From NCBI GenBank assembly GCA_017447005.1, contig JAFSOM010000226.1:1-28122 (forward strand): 28,122 bases of DNA, read 5' to 3'. Position 1 is the stretch's first letter; the number at the start of each line of letters is the position of its first letter. The notes under the pieces were generated by a model. That model saw only the letters and a program-made list of their open reading frames with translations. It was not told the origin of the DNA and searched no databases. The DNA is from Oscillibacter sp. GTDB lineage: Bacteria > Bacillota > Clostridia > Oscillospirales > Oscillospiraceae. Position numbers and translations under genes: made by a program. This document shows, one piece after another, positions 16,314-22,613 of the stretch.

Positions 16314-16879
16314 AAAAGGTTCTGATTGTCAACGCGAGCAAGCGCAAAAAGGGAAATTCGTATGCGCTGGAACGCCGTTTCGCCGAACTGCTGGACGGTA
16401 AAGCGGAAGTGACGGCTTTCCGCATCGGCGAAAAGGATGTGCGGGTCTGTCTGGCCTGCGACGGCTGCAAGCGTCAGCATACGCCGAACTGCGTACAGAA
16501 GGACGATTTCACCGCCCTGATTCCGGAAATTGACGCCTGCGACGCTATGCTGATTCTGGCGCCCGTCCACTGGGACCAGTTCCCCGCGCAGTTGAAGGCC
16601 TTCCTTGACCGTACCTACTCTTTTATGGACTTCACGCAGTCCGACTTCTCCATGGCCGGACGCAAGGACAAGAAACTCGGCGGCTATTTCTTCGCGGGTT
16701 TCGGCCCTGTTGACGTTTATACGCAAATGGTGGAGACGAATTTGAAGAGCTTCGCCACCGCCGGATTCCGGGACTACAAGGCCCATGTCGCCGGAAACGT
16801 CAACGTCCCCGGGAGCGTCATGGACAAGCCCGACGACCTGAAAGCGGCGGAAGATATGGCGGCGTGGCTCTTGGCGTAA
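16310..16879 (+). CDS. Iron-sulfur flavoprotein / NAD(P)H-dependent FMN reductase
   Basis: A 189-residue flavodoxin-fold protein. The FMN phosphate loop follows KKVLIVNASKRKKGNSYAL, and the second flavin loop reads LAPVHWDQFPAQLKAFLDR. Cysteines C47, C50, C53 and C61 form CX2CX2CX7C, the compact cluster motif of iron-sulfur flavoproteins, so a 4Fe-4S cluster beside FMN is expected. Family members pass electrons, reducing quinones, oxygen, peroxide or other small acceptors in anaerobes. Overlap of 4 nt with the Rrf2 gene indicates co-expression, suggesting an inducible response to redox or electrophile stress (inference). A terminator lies at 17019-17052. Confidence 0.92.
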   Translation: MKKVLIVNASKRKKGNSYALERRFAELLDGKAEVTAFRIGEKDVRVCLACDGCKRQHTPNCVQKDDFTALIPEIDACDAMLILAPVHWDQFPAQLKAFLDRTYSFMDFTQSDFSMAGRKDKKLGGYFFAGFGPVDVYTQMVETNLKSFATAGFRDYKAHVAGNVNVPGSVMDKPDDLKAAEDMAAWLLA

Positions 16880-16904
16880 AATCAGCGAAAGGCGATAAAA
16901 CGCC

Positions 16905-16960
16905 GGGCTTATCCTCCGTCGAAAGCTGAACGCGGGCTTATCCTCCGCCGAAAGACGAAT
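16905..16960 (+). repeat. Two-copy 29-bp tandem repeat
   Basis: GGGCTTATCCTCCG followed by YCGAAAG occurs twice with a 29-bp step, just after the flavoprotein stop codon. No function is evident. Confidence 0.6.
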
Positions 16961-17018
16961 GTCAGTCTTTCAGCGCGTCCCGGACTTTTGACGACGCCTC
17001 GATGATGTCACAAAATAA

Positions 17019-17052
17019 AAATCTCCGGCGCGTAAGGCGTCGGGGATTTTTT
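17019..17052. terminator. Bidirectional intrinsic terminator
   Basis: The 12-bp stem AATCTCCGGCGC / GCGTCGGGGATT (17020-17047, two wobble pairs, 4-nt loop) is followed by a T6 run on the plus strand, and by a T-rich run on the minus strand. It sits between the convergent flavoprotein and HD-hydrolase genes and can end both. Confidence 0.85.
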
Positions 17053-17064
17053 GACCGTTGCGCG

Positions 17065-17529
17065 TCATTTCATGTCAAACTCGCGGAGCAGGCTTTCGTA
17101 CCGCGCCTTCTCCTTTTCCTTGACCGCCTTGGACGGGTCATTCAGGCAGTGATGAATGACATCCGCGTCCTTGAGGGCCTCGTCCGCGGGACTGTCTATC
17201 ACGTCCTTGTCGTCGTGATGATAAATCGCGGAGCAAATGAGTTCCGTTTCCTCGGGCGTCGTGAGCGACAGCTTTTCCAGAATTTCCCGGGCCAGTTCCG
17301 CGCCCTTGTGCGCGTGGTCATCGTAGCTTCCGCTTTCGTAGGCGTACAAATCGTGCAACATCGCCGCCATAGACAGCGGTTCGGGGTCAAGCCCGCGCTT
17401 TTTGGCAATCATCGTCACCGCCAGCGAAACGCCGTAAAGGTGGACAATCGCCCCGTTGCGTTTCGACGGGCTTTCCATCTTTTCCAGTTCGCTTTCCACA
17501 TAGTTTCGCAGTTCTTTCAAGCGTCCCAT
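17065..17529 (-). CDS. Small HD-domain phosphohydrolase
   Basis: A 154-residue stand-alone HD-domain protein. The metal-binding residues are visible: H in VHLYGVSLAV, the HD pair in MAAMLHDLYAYESGSY, a second His in DDHAHKGAELA, IYHHDDK and the late Asp in LKDADVIHHCL. HD proteins of this size usually hydrolyse nucleotides or phosphoesters; the substrate cannot be read from sequence. The ATG at 17529 has GGAGG 8 nt upstream. MITE copy 3 ends 43 bp upstream, between this gene and the membrane-protein gene, so expression may depend on read-through across the element or on a promoter within it. Terminator 17019-17052 follows. Confidence 0.88.
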   Translation of the reverse strand: MGRLKELRNYVESELEKMESPSKRNGAIVHLYGVSLAVTMIAKKRGLDPEPLSMAAMLHDLYAYESGSYDDHAHKGAELAREILEKLSLTTPEETELICSAIYHHDDKDVIDSPADEALKDADVIHHCLNDPSKAVKEKEKARYESLLREFDMK

Positions 17530-17562
17530 GTTCGATTCCTCCGTTTCAGATTATCCTCCCCG

Positions 17563-17734
17563 CCGTGAATCCAATGTCATTAACTTAAAGGAATTTGCGA
17601 ACCCCTCCCCTGTCCCCCGCCCCTGAAAGGGGCGGGGGAACGATGTTTGAAAGCGCTTTCAGATTTCGTAAGTCCCCCCTGAAAGGGAGGATTTAGGGGG
17701 GGGACGCACAAAGTTCATGACATTACCGTGAATT
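17563..17734 (+). mobile_element. MITE family 1, copy 3 with target duplication
   Basis: The element proper is 17572-17725 (154 bp). Left end CAATGTCATTAACTTAAAG; right end the inverse of TAATGTCATGAACTTTG. Flanking 9-bp repeats CCGTGAATC (17563-17571) and CCGTGAATT (17726-17734) differ at one base. The right duplication overlaps the stop codon of the membrane-protein gene (17733-17735), so the insertion landed exactly at a gene end without altering the protein. Interior hairpins match copy 1 in order and orientation. Confidence 0.9.
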
Positions 17735-18302
17735 AGATTGACCGTCCCGCCGTGAAATTGATAAGCGCAATTGTCACGACCGCCAGCGCGAGCGGGACGC
17801 ATCCGGCGATAAATCCCGGCGTATAGGGCAAGCGGTAGTACAAGAGATAGCAGACGAGACTTGCAACCGCCGCCGCCAATACGATACCCGCCAGCGTCCA
17901 AGCCGCCGTATACGCCAGAACGCCGTAACGGTAAAGGAAATTCACTGTACAAAGTTCCAGAACCGCCCACGCGACGATAATCAGCAGTTCCGACGTGACT
18001 TGCCTTCGAAAAATAAGCGTCGTTCCCGCCAGCAGGAGGACGTAAGCGACGGCGCCCGCCAGTACAATCCAAAGCCCGCGGATACCGGGACGGGCGTCCG
18101 GAAACGGTTCGGCCAGCGTCCGGCCCATCAGATAGAATCCCGCGATTCCCGCCAGAAACGCCAGCGCCAGCAGTCCCCATCCGACAGGCGAATTTCTGGG
18201 CTTCGGCGGACGGAAAACGACAATCCACCACGCGAGATAAAAGACGCCGCAAAGCGCCATTGTCCAGTTGCCTGTCAGCAAAGTTTTTACGGGATGTTCC
18301 AT
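17733..18302 (-). CDS. Multi-pass membrane protein of unknown function
   Basis: I do not recognise this 189-residue protein. It has six hydrophobic segments (about residues 10-29, 42-60, 76-98, 105-122, 132-155, 160-182) with short loops and no clear catalytic motif. The ATG at 18302 starts 3 nt after the HAD gene stop, so the two are probably co-transcribed and translationally linked. Its ribosome site (AAAGGCGG) is moderate. The stop codon lies within the target duplication of MITE copy 3. Confidence 0.8.
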   Translation of the reverse strand: MEHPVKTLLTGNWTMALCGVFYLAWWIVVFRPPKPRNSPVGWGLLALAFLAGIAGFYLMGRTLAEPFPDARPGIRGLWIVLAGAVAYVLLLAGTTLIFRRQVTSELLIIVAWAVLELCTVNFLYRYGVLAYTAAWTLAGIVLAAAVASLVCYLLYYRLPYTPGFIAGCVPLALAVVTIALINFTAGRSI

Positions 18303-18305
18303 CGC

Positions 18306-18791
18306 TTATCCGCCTTTCTTTTCCGCGGAGAGCGCCATTCGGAGCGCGGCCCGCGCCTCCCGACGACGCAATCCCGCGCTGTTTGGAATGGGTATCCAAT
18401 GGGCGCGGACTTCCGGCGCGTTGTCAAAACAGTCGTAATCGTCCAGCGCGACGTAACTTTCGCAAGGATGTTCCCTCAGCCACGCGGAAATTTCCTCTCC
18501 CTTACTTCCAAGCAGGGGCGTAACGTCATAAATGGGCGTCCGGTTGCGGGCGAGGCGCTCATAGAGATTCCCAATCATGGCGCGGCACAGGGGGTCGTCC
18601 ATGTAAAGCGCGTCCCGCCACGAGGACGAAAGGACAATCCGTGCGTCGGCGCGGCGCGTGAGCCACCGGAGCCAGTACAGCCCGACAGGGTCAAAGAATT
18701 GCCGTTCCAGCGGTAGGCGGAACAGTTCGCTCAGTCTTGCGCTGAACGGCGTGCATAATACGCCGTCTATATCCAGAAAAATAACGTTCAT
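18306..18791 (-). CDS. HAD-family phosphatase (HAD domain of Swiss-Army-Knife RNA repair type)
   Basis: A 161-residue protein with HAD motifs: nucleophile loop NVIFLDIDGVLCTPF (Asp7, Asp9), motif II IVLSSSWRDALY and a late acidic motif SYVALDDYDCF. The spacing and the SSSWR signature resemble the small HAD domains found alone or in Swiss-Army-Knife RNA repair proteins (family assignment from memory). Phosphatase activity is likely; substrate unknown. The ribosome site before the ATG at 18791 is poor. The ATG overlaps a TGA as ATGA, the stop of an open frame that arrives from 18872, which suggests it was coupled to an upstream gene now interrupted by the element at 18882-19145. Confidence 0.85.
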   Translation of the reverse strand: MNVIFLDIDGVLCTPFSARLSELFRLPLERQFFDPVGLYWLRWLTRRADARIVLSSSWRDALYMDDPLCRAMIGNLYERLARNRTPIYDVTPLLGSKGEEISAWLREHPCESYVALDDYDCFDNAPEVRAHWIPIPNSAGLRRREARAALRMALSAEKKGG

Positions 18792-18872
18792 ATTTCATCA
18801 CACCCGGCGGCAGCCCCTAAAACACAAGGACGCTCCAGTTTCAGCGGAACGACGCCGTCCCGGTCAAATTTA

Positions 18873-19154
18873 GCGCTTTCCGTATGCGTAAAGTTTCCGT
18901 TGGCGCGGCGGAAACTTGCCCTCATCCGGCGCTGCGCGCCACCTTCCCCCGTTCCGGGGGAAGGGCAAAACTATAGTGGAATCTTTCATTTTTCCGTGCA
19001 ATCTTGCGACGTTTTCGCATTGATTCTTCGTGATTGTTAAGATTTCGCTTTCAAGTCCGCCCTTCCCCCGTCTACGGGGGAAGGTGGCGCGCAGCGCCGG
19101 ATGAGGGCGAAAACCGAAACTTACCAACGATGACTACACGCATACGCGCTTTCC
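18873..19154. mobile_element. MITE family 2 (264 bp) with perfect 9-bp target duplication
   Basis: The element proper is 18882-19145. Its ends are imperfect inverted repeats that begin GTATGCGT and share CGTTGG about 12 bp further in. Direct repeats GCGCTTTCC flank it at 18873-18881 and 19146-19154. Inside, two inverted copies of a hairpin module (18914-18963 and 19061-19108; CCCTCATCCGGCGC... and ...CCCCCGTTCCGGGGG) surround about 95 bp of AT-richer DNA. No coding sequence. The ends differ from family 1, but the duplication length is the same. Confidence 0.82.
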
Positions 19155-19172
19155 GTAAATTCATAACGATTC

Positions 19173-19201
19173 TTGACGAACTTTCCGGCATATGCTATAT
19201 T
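19173..19201 (+). promoter_or_regulatory. Probable lysR promoter
   Basis: TTGACG (19173-19178), 17-nt spacer, TATATT (19196-19201). The predicted start is at about 19208, 148 nt upstream of the LysR start codon. It begins only 19 bp after the MITE target duplication. Confidence 0.7.
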
Positions 19202-19207
19202 GTTACT

Positions 19208-19273
19208 ATGAACAAAACAAAATTCTTTGATTCCAATCGTCTTGAGGATGCTTTGAAACGCGGGAGAGACTGA
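19208..19273 (+). CDS. Possible leaderless 21-residue leader peptide before lysR
   Basis: An ATG coincides with the transcription start predicted from the promoter at 19173-19201 and opens a 21-codon frame (MNKTKFFDSNRLEDALKRG..., ending TGA). It has no ribosome site, so it would be translated as a leaderless message if at all. It may be fortuitous. Confidence 0.25.
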   Translation: MNKTKFFDSNRLEDALKRGRD

Positions 19274-19355
19274 GACGGGATGATTCCCATTCGCTCAACC
19301 TCTGCGCGTCCGGGAGAGGCGCGGGCATGAGAGCGGCGGAAAGGAGCGCTATGTA

Positions 19356-20255
19356 ATGTTGCTTCGTCAGATTCAGTATTTTCAAGCGGTCATCCGCAAC
19401 AACAGCTTTACGGAGGCGGCGGAGGAATATCATATCTCTCAATCCGCCATTTCCCAACAGATTCAGGCTTTGGAAAAGGAACTGGGCGTGAAACTGCTGG
19501 AACGGAAAAACAGAAAATTTACTCTGACGCCCGCCGGGGAATATTTCTATCGCCGGAGTCTGATTCTGACATCGGATTTGGAACGGCTCCGCTGTGAAAC
19601 GCTACGGTTAGCCCATCGGGACGAGGCGCGTCTGACCGTCGGCTACCTTCGGCATTACGGCGGCGCGGAATTTCACGCGGCGGTGGCGGAGTTCTCCCAA
19701 CAGTTCCCTGATGTGCAGTTGCATGTTATCAACGGCAGTCATGAGGACTTGTACGACGCTCTGCGGTTCGGGAAAGCGGACGTAGTTCTGAACGACCAGC
19801 GGCGGGCGTTTTCGGAAGAGTATGTCAATCTTCCCCTTGCGGAGATTCCCTGTTTCGTCGAATTGCCTTCCCGCGACCCGCTTGCCGGTCTGGACGGCGT
19901 GGAGATTGCCGACTTAAAAAATACGCCCTGCGTTCTGGTGGCCTCGGAGGAACGGAAGGAAAACGAACGCTCCTATTACCGGGACGCCATGGGGTTTCAC
20001 GGAGAATTTCTGTTTGCGGAAAGCCTTCAGGACGCCCGGATTCTTGTTGCGTCCGGACAGGGGATTCTTCCCATTGAGGGCGCGCAAGGCAGTGAGCTTT
20101 TCGGCTCGGCGCTCAAACGGGTTCCGCTCCTGCGGGAAGGAAAACAGGTTTACAGAACCTATTGCGCGTTCTGGAAAAAGGAGAATCCCGGACGCTATAT
20201 GGAACCGTTCGCGGCGCTCTTGAAGGCGCAGTTTGCGGGCGGGCGCGATTCGTAA
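19356..20255 (+). CDS. LysR-family transcriptional regulator
   Basis: A 299-residue LysR regulator. The N-terminal winged helix-turn-helix is typical: QIQYFQAVIRNNSFTEAAEE, ISQSAISQQIQALEKELG and KLLERKNRKFTLTPAGEYF; a linker helix and a periplasmic-binding-like effector domain (about residues 90-295) follow. The ATG at 19356 has AAAGGAG 9 nt upstream. An ATGTAATG arrangement places a start-stop (ATG TAA at 19351) directly before the real start, which might slightly modulate initiation. LysR proteins usually control a neighbouring gene; the oxidoreductase-DUF554 pair downstream, in the same direction but 520 bp away, is a candidate target. Confidence 0.94.
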   Translation: MLLRQIQYFQAVIRNNSFTEAAEEYHISQSAISQQIQALEKELGVKLLERKNRKFTLTPAGEYFYRRSLILTSDLERLRCETLRLAHRDEARLTVGYLRHYGGAEFHAAVAEFSQQFPDVQLHVINGSHEDLYDALRFGKADVVLNDQRRAFSEEYVNLPLAEIPCFVELPSRDPLAGLDGVEIADLKNTPCVLVASEERKENERSYYRDAMGFHGEFLFAESLQDARILVASGQGILPIEGAQGSELFGSALKRVPLLREGKQVYRTYCAFWKKENPGRYMEPFAALLKAQFAGGRDS

Positions 20256-20344
20256 CCGCGCTTTTGAAAGAACGTTCGCTTTTCCATAGCGTGCGCTATC
20301 GCGGATAGAACGGGGCGACGCTGTACGGCGCGTAGCGCTTAACT

Positions 20345-20422
20345 TTATCCCTTCTTCCGTATTGGCGGCGGAATCCGCCGGAATCCGTCGCGTCTTTTTC
20401 CGGGCCTGCTCAACTCGCGCAA
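20345..20422 (-). CDS. Possible 25-residue cationic peptide
   Basis: A TTG at 20422 with GGGAG 6 nt upstream opens a frame ending TAA at 20345. The product is very basic (RPGKRRDGFRR...IRKKG: seven Arg, four Lys). It lies about 40 nt after the start predicted from the minus-strand promoter 20469-20497. No homolog is known to me; GC-rich DNA often gives Arg-rich chance frames, so confidence is low. Confidence 0.25.
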   Translation of the reverse strand: MRELSRPGKRRDGFRRIPPPIRKKG

Positions 20423-20468
20423 CAGTCGCTCCCGCCCGGCCTTTCCGACAAACCGCCGTTCGCGTGTG

Positions 20469-20497
20469 AGTATACCATAACTTATCCCCTATGACAA
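20469..20497 (-). promoter_or_regulatory. Minus-strand promoter facing the lysR 3' end
   Basis: TTGTCA (20492-20497), 17-nt spacer, TATACT (20469-20474) on the minus strand. No annotated gene lies downstream; the transcript would cover 20462 leftwards and run antisense to lysR unless stopped. Confidence 0.6.
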
Positions 20498-20670
20498 GCG
20501 AAAGTTTCCGCGTCATGATAGTTTGTATGCGTGTAGCAATCGTTGGCAGGTTTCCGCCGCGCCAACGAAAATTTTACGCATGCCGATAGTTTGCGCAAAG
20601 GATATTTTTTCGCTCTTGCGCGAACAGGGCTTTTCTTTTCCGCGCCAATACGCTATAATCCTCCCATCAC

Positions 20671-20724
20671 CCGTTGACATGGAACGCTTTCCATAGAGCG
20701 CCGCTTGAATGCGCGGCTCAACGG
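20671..20724 (+). promoter_or_regulatory. Candidate structured leader (three-way junction) of the oxidoreductase operon
   Basis: Closing stem CCGTTGA (20671-20677) / TCAACGG (20718-20724); second stem ATGGAA / TTCCAT (20679-20694, loop CGCT); third stem GCCGC / GCGGC (20700-20717). The fold lies after a TATAAT at 20654-20659 and ends 51 nt before the start codon. It could be a regulatory RNA element; alternatively the ATGGAA-CGCT-TTCCAT palindrome is a DNA operator. Confidence 0.45.
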
Positions 20725-20775
20725 TTACGCCGCGTTCCAGCGTGATTCGGGACATTTTTACAGGAGGGATTGTCT

Positions 20776-21810
20776 TTGCAAACGACGGATAAACTGATAA
20801 TCGGCTACTTGGGAAACGGCAAAAGCGTCAATCGCTATCATCTTCCCTTCGCTCTTCAGCGAAAGGAAACCTTGCGGGTGAAAAAAATCTACGACCGACA
20901 CCCGGAACGGATTGTCTGGACGCGGATTCCCGGCATTGAGTACACGGGCGATTTGGATAGTCTCTTGCATGACCCGGAAATTCAGGCGGTTGTCTGCGCG
21001 GTTCCGGCGCCGGCGCACTTTGAGACGGCGAAAGCTGTTCTGGAGGCGGGGAAACACTGCGTTCTGGAAAAGCCGTTCACGCAAACGAAAGCCGAGGCGG
21101 AGGAACTGTTCCGGCTGGCTCATGAAAAAGGCGTCCTCATCCAGTGCTACCAGAACCGCCGCTTTGACAGCGATTTTCTCACGGTTCAGAAAGTGATTGC
21201 CTCCGGCAAACTGGGAAAGCTGCTGGAAGTGGAAATGCACTATGACTATTACCGCCCTGAAATTCCCGAAAGCGTGGAACATTTTTCAAAGGCGGAATCC
21301 TACCTCTATAATCACGCCTGTCACACGGTGGACCAAGTCCTTTCTTTCTTCGGAAAGCCGGACAGCGTCCGCTATGACGTGCGCCAGCTTCTGGGGCCGG
21401 GGCGGATGAACGACTATTTTGATTTGGATTTCTATTACGGAACCCTAAAGGTGTCCGTCAAATCAAGCTATTTCCGGGTTAAGGAACGGCCCAGCTTCGT
21501 GGTTTACGGTACGCGGGGCATGTTCGTAAAGCCCGAAAAAGACCGGCAGGAGGCGGATTTGAAAAAGTTCTATATGCCCGAACACGGCGATTTCGGAATG
21601 GATTTGCCGGAACATTACGGAACTTTGACCTATTACGACGCTGACGGCGTATTCCATGAGGAAAAAGCGGTTTCAGAACGCGGCGATTACGGGCGTTACT
21701 ATGACGCGCTCTATGAAACGCTGATTCATGGACAGCCGCCGCTGGTCACGGAGGAGCAGACCCTGTTGCAGATGGAAATTCTGGAAAACGGCCTGAAAGG
21801 AATGCGTTGA
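20776..21810 (+). CDS. Gfo/Idh/MocA-family NAD(P)-dependent oxidoreductase
   Basis: A 344-residue dehydrogenase. The N-terminal Rossmann fold shows LIIGYLGNGKSVNRYHLPFA (nucleotide loop GNGKSVN) and VVCAVPAPAHFETAKAVLEA; the EKP motif in CVLEKPFTQT carries the catalytic Lys; the C-terminal alpha/beta domain holds YNHACHTVDQV with the catalytic His pair. Members oxidise or epimerise sugars, inositols and related polyols; YhhX-like relatives are similar in length. The start is the TTG at 20776 with GGAGG 8 nt upstream; the in-frame TTG at 20770 is too close to that site. The DUF554 gene follows 15 nt downstream. Confidence 0.93.
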   Translation: MQTTDKLIIGYLGNGKSVNRYHLPFALQRKETLRVKKIYDRHPERIVWTRIPGIEYTGDLDSLLHDPEIQAVVCAVPAPAHFETAKAVLEAGKHCVLEKPFTQTKAEAEELFRLAHEKGVLIQCYQNRRFDSDFLTVQKVIASGKLGKLLEVEMHYDYYRPEIPESVEHFSKAESYLYNHACHTVDQVLSFFGKPDSVRYDVRQLLGPGRMNDYFDLDFYYGTLKVSVKSSYFRVKERPSFVVYGTRGMFVKPEKDRQEADLKKFYMPEHGDFGMDLPEHYGTLTYYDADGVFHEEKAVSERGDYGRYYDALYETLIHGQPPLVTEEQTLLQMEILENGLKGMR

Positions 21811-21825
21811 ACGCGGGAGACAACC

Positions 21826-22551
21826 ATGACAGGACTAGGAACAATCATAAACAGCGTCAGCATTGTGGCGGGCGGTTTGACAGGGCGCCTCGTCGGCGGA
21901 CGGTTCAACGCGGAACAGAGAGAGGCGCTGAGTAAAACTTGCGGGCTCAGTACGCTTTTTATCGCCGTCGCGGGCGCGATGGAAGGAATGCTGACCATTG
22001 AAAACGGCGCGTTACGCGGCGGAAAATCCATGCTCGTGGTTCTCTGTCTCGCGCTCGGCGCGGCGATTGGCGAACTCGCGGGCATTGAACGCGCATTCGA
22101 ACGTTTCGGCGAATGGCTGAAAAGAAAAAGCGGAAACGACGGAGACCGGAATTTTGTCAACGCTTTCGTAACGGCGTCTCTTACCGTGTGCATTGGCGCT
22201 ATGGCAATCGTGGGGGCCATACAGGACGGCATTTTGAACGACTATTCCACGCTCGCCGTAAAGTCCGTGCTGGACTTTATTATTATCGCGGTCATGACAT
22301 CCTCTATGGGGAGAGGATGCGCTTTTTCGGCGATTCCCGTCTTTATTTTCGAGGGAGGCGTCACGCTGTTCGCCCGCCTGATTGCGCCGATTATGACGGA
22401 AACCGCCATTTCCTATCTGTCCTTGGTTGGCTCCATTTTGATTTTCTGCGTGGGAATCAATCTGGTATGGGGTAAGCAAATCCGCGTGGCGAATCTGTTG
22501 CCGTCCGTGGTTCTGGCGGTTCTCGCGGCGTATCTTCCAATACCGGTCTAA
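21826..22551 (+). CDS. DUF554 membrane protein (YdfK/YqgA-like)
   Basis: A 241-residue membrane protein with about seven hydrophobic segments. The N-terminal MTGLGTIINSVSIVAGGLTG, the ITASLTVCIGAMAIVGAIQDG-like block (ASLTVCIGAMAIVGAIQDG here) and SVLDFIIIAVMTSSMGRGC are characteristic of DUF554. The biochemical role of the family is unknown; it may be a transporter or channel. ATG at 21826 has GGGAG upstream, 15 nt after the oxidoreductase stop, so the two are one operon. It converges on the unknown gene ending at 22614; no clear terminator is seen in the 62 nt between. Confidence 0.9.
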   Translation: MTGLGTIINSVSIVAGGLTGRLVGGRFNAEQREALSKTCGLSTLFIAVAGAMEGMLTIENGALRGGKSMLVVLCLALGAAIGELAGIERAFERFGEWLKRKSGNDGDRNFVNAFVTASLTVCIGAMAIVGAIQDGILNDYSTLAVKSVLDFIIIAVMTSSMGRGCAFSAIPVFIFEGGVTLFARLIAPIMTETAISYLSLVGSILIFCVGINLVWGKQIRVANLLPSVVLAVLAAYLPIPV

Positions 22552-22613
22552 ATACAAGTACGGAACGGAATATCGACGCCGCGAATAGAGCTTGCGATAC
22601 CGACGGTTCCCGC

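Larger units (their letters stand above)
18788..19290 (-). pseudogene. Possible small gene interrupted by a MITE
   Basis: If the element 18882-19145 and one 9-bp duplication are removed, a continuous 75-codon frame runs from an ATG at 19290 (AGAGGT 7 nt upstream) to the TGA at 18788-18790, which overlaps the HAD start as ATGA. The C-terminal piece FDRDGVVPLKLERPCVLG looks protein-like; the N-terminal part is AT-richer and less convincing. It conflicts with the plus-strand lysR promoter read at 19173-19201. No family is recognised. Treat as a hypothesis. Confidence 0.25.
20256..20775. other. Intergenic region: promoters, small frame and structured leader
   Basis: These 520 nt hold no large gene. 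They contain a minus-strand consensus promoter (20469-20497) facing the lysR 3' end, a 25-codon minus-strand frame (20345-20422), a plus-strand TATAAT (20654-20659) without a clear -35 box, and a compact three-way-junction fold (20671-20724) in the leader of the oxidoreductase gene. A TTTGCGCAAA palindrome lies at 20590-20599. Confidence 0.6.

Noticed and set aside
1651..19164. Shared 15-mer TTTCCGTAAATTCAT at 1651-1665 and 19150-19164
   Set aside because: In 28 kb, one shared 15-mer by chance is not surprising, and the surrounding bases do not align.
20679..20694. ATGGAACGCTTTCCAT as a CcpA cre site
   Set aside because: The dyad centre is one base off the cre consensus (central CG not at the symmetry point), so it is kept only as a generic palindrome or RNA hairpin.
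20513..20755. 80-codon minus-strand frame in the oxidoreductase leader
   Set aside because: It is antisense to the leader, has no ribosome site and no recognisable features.
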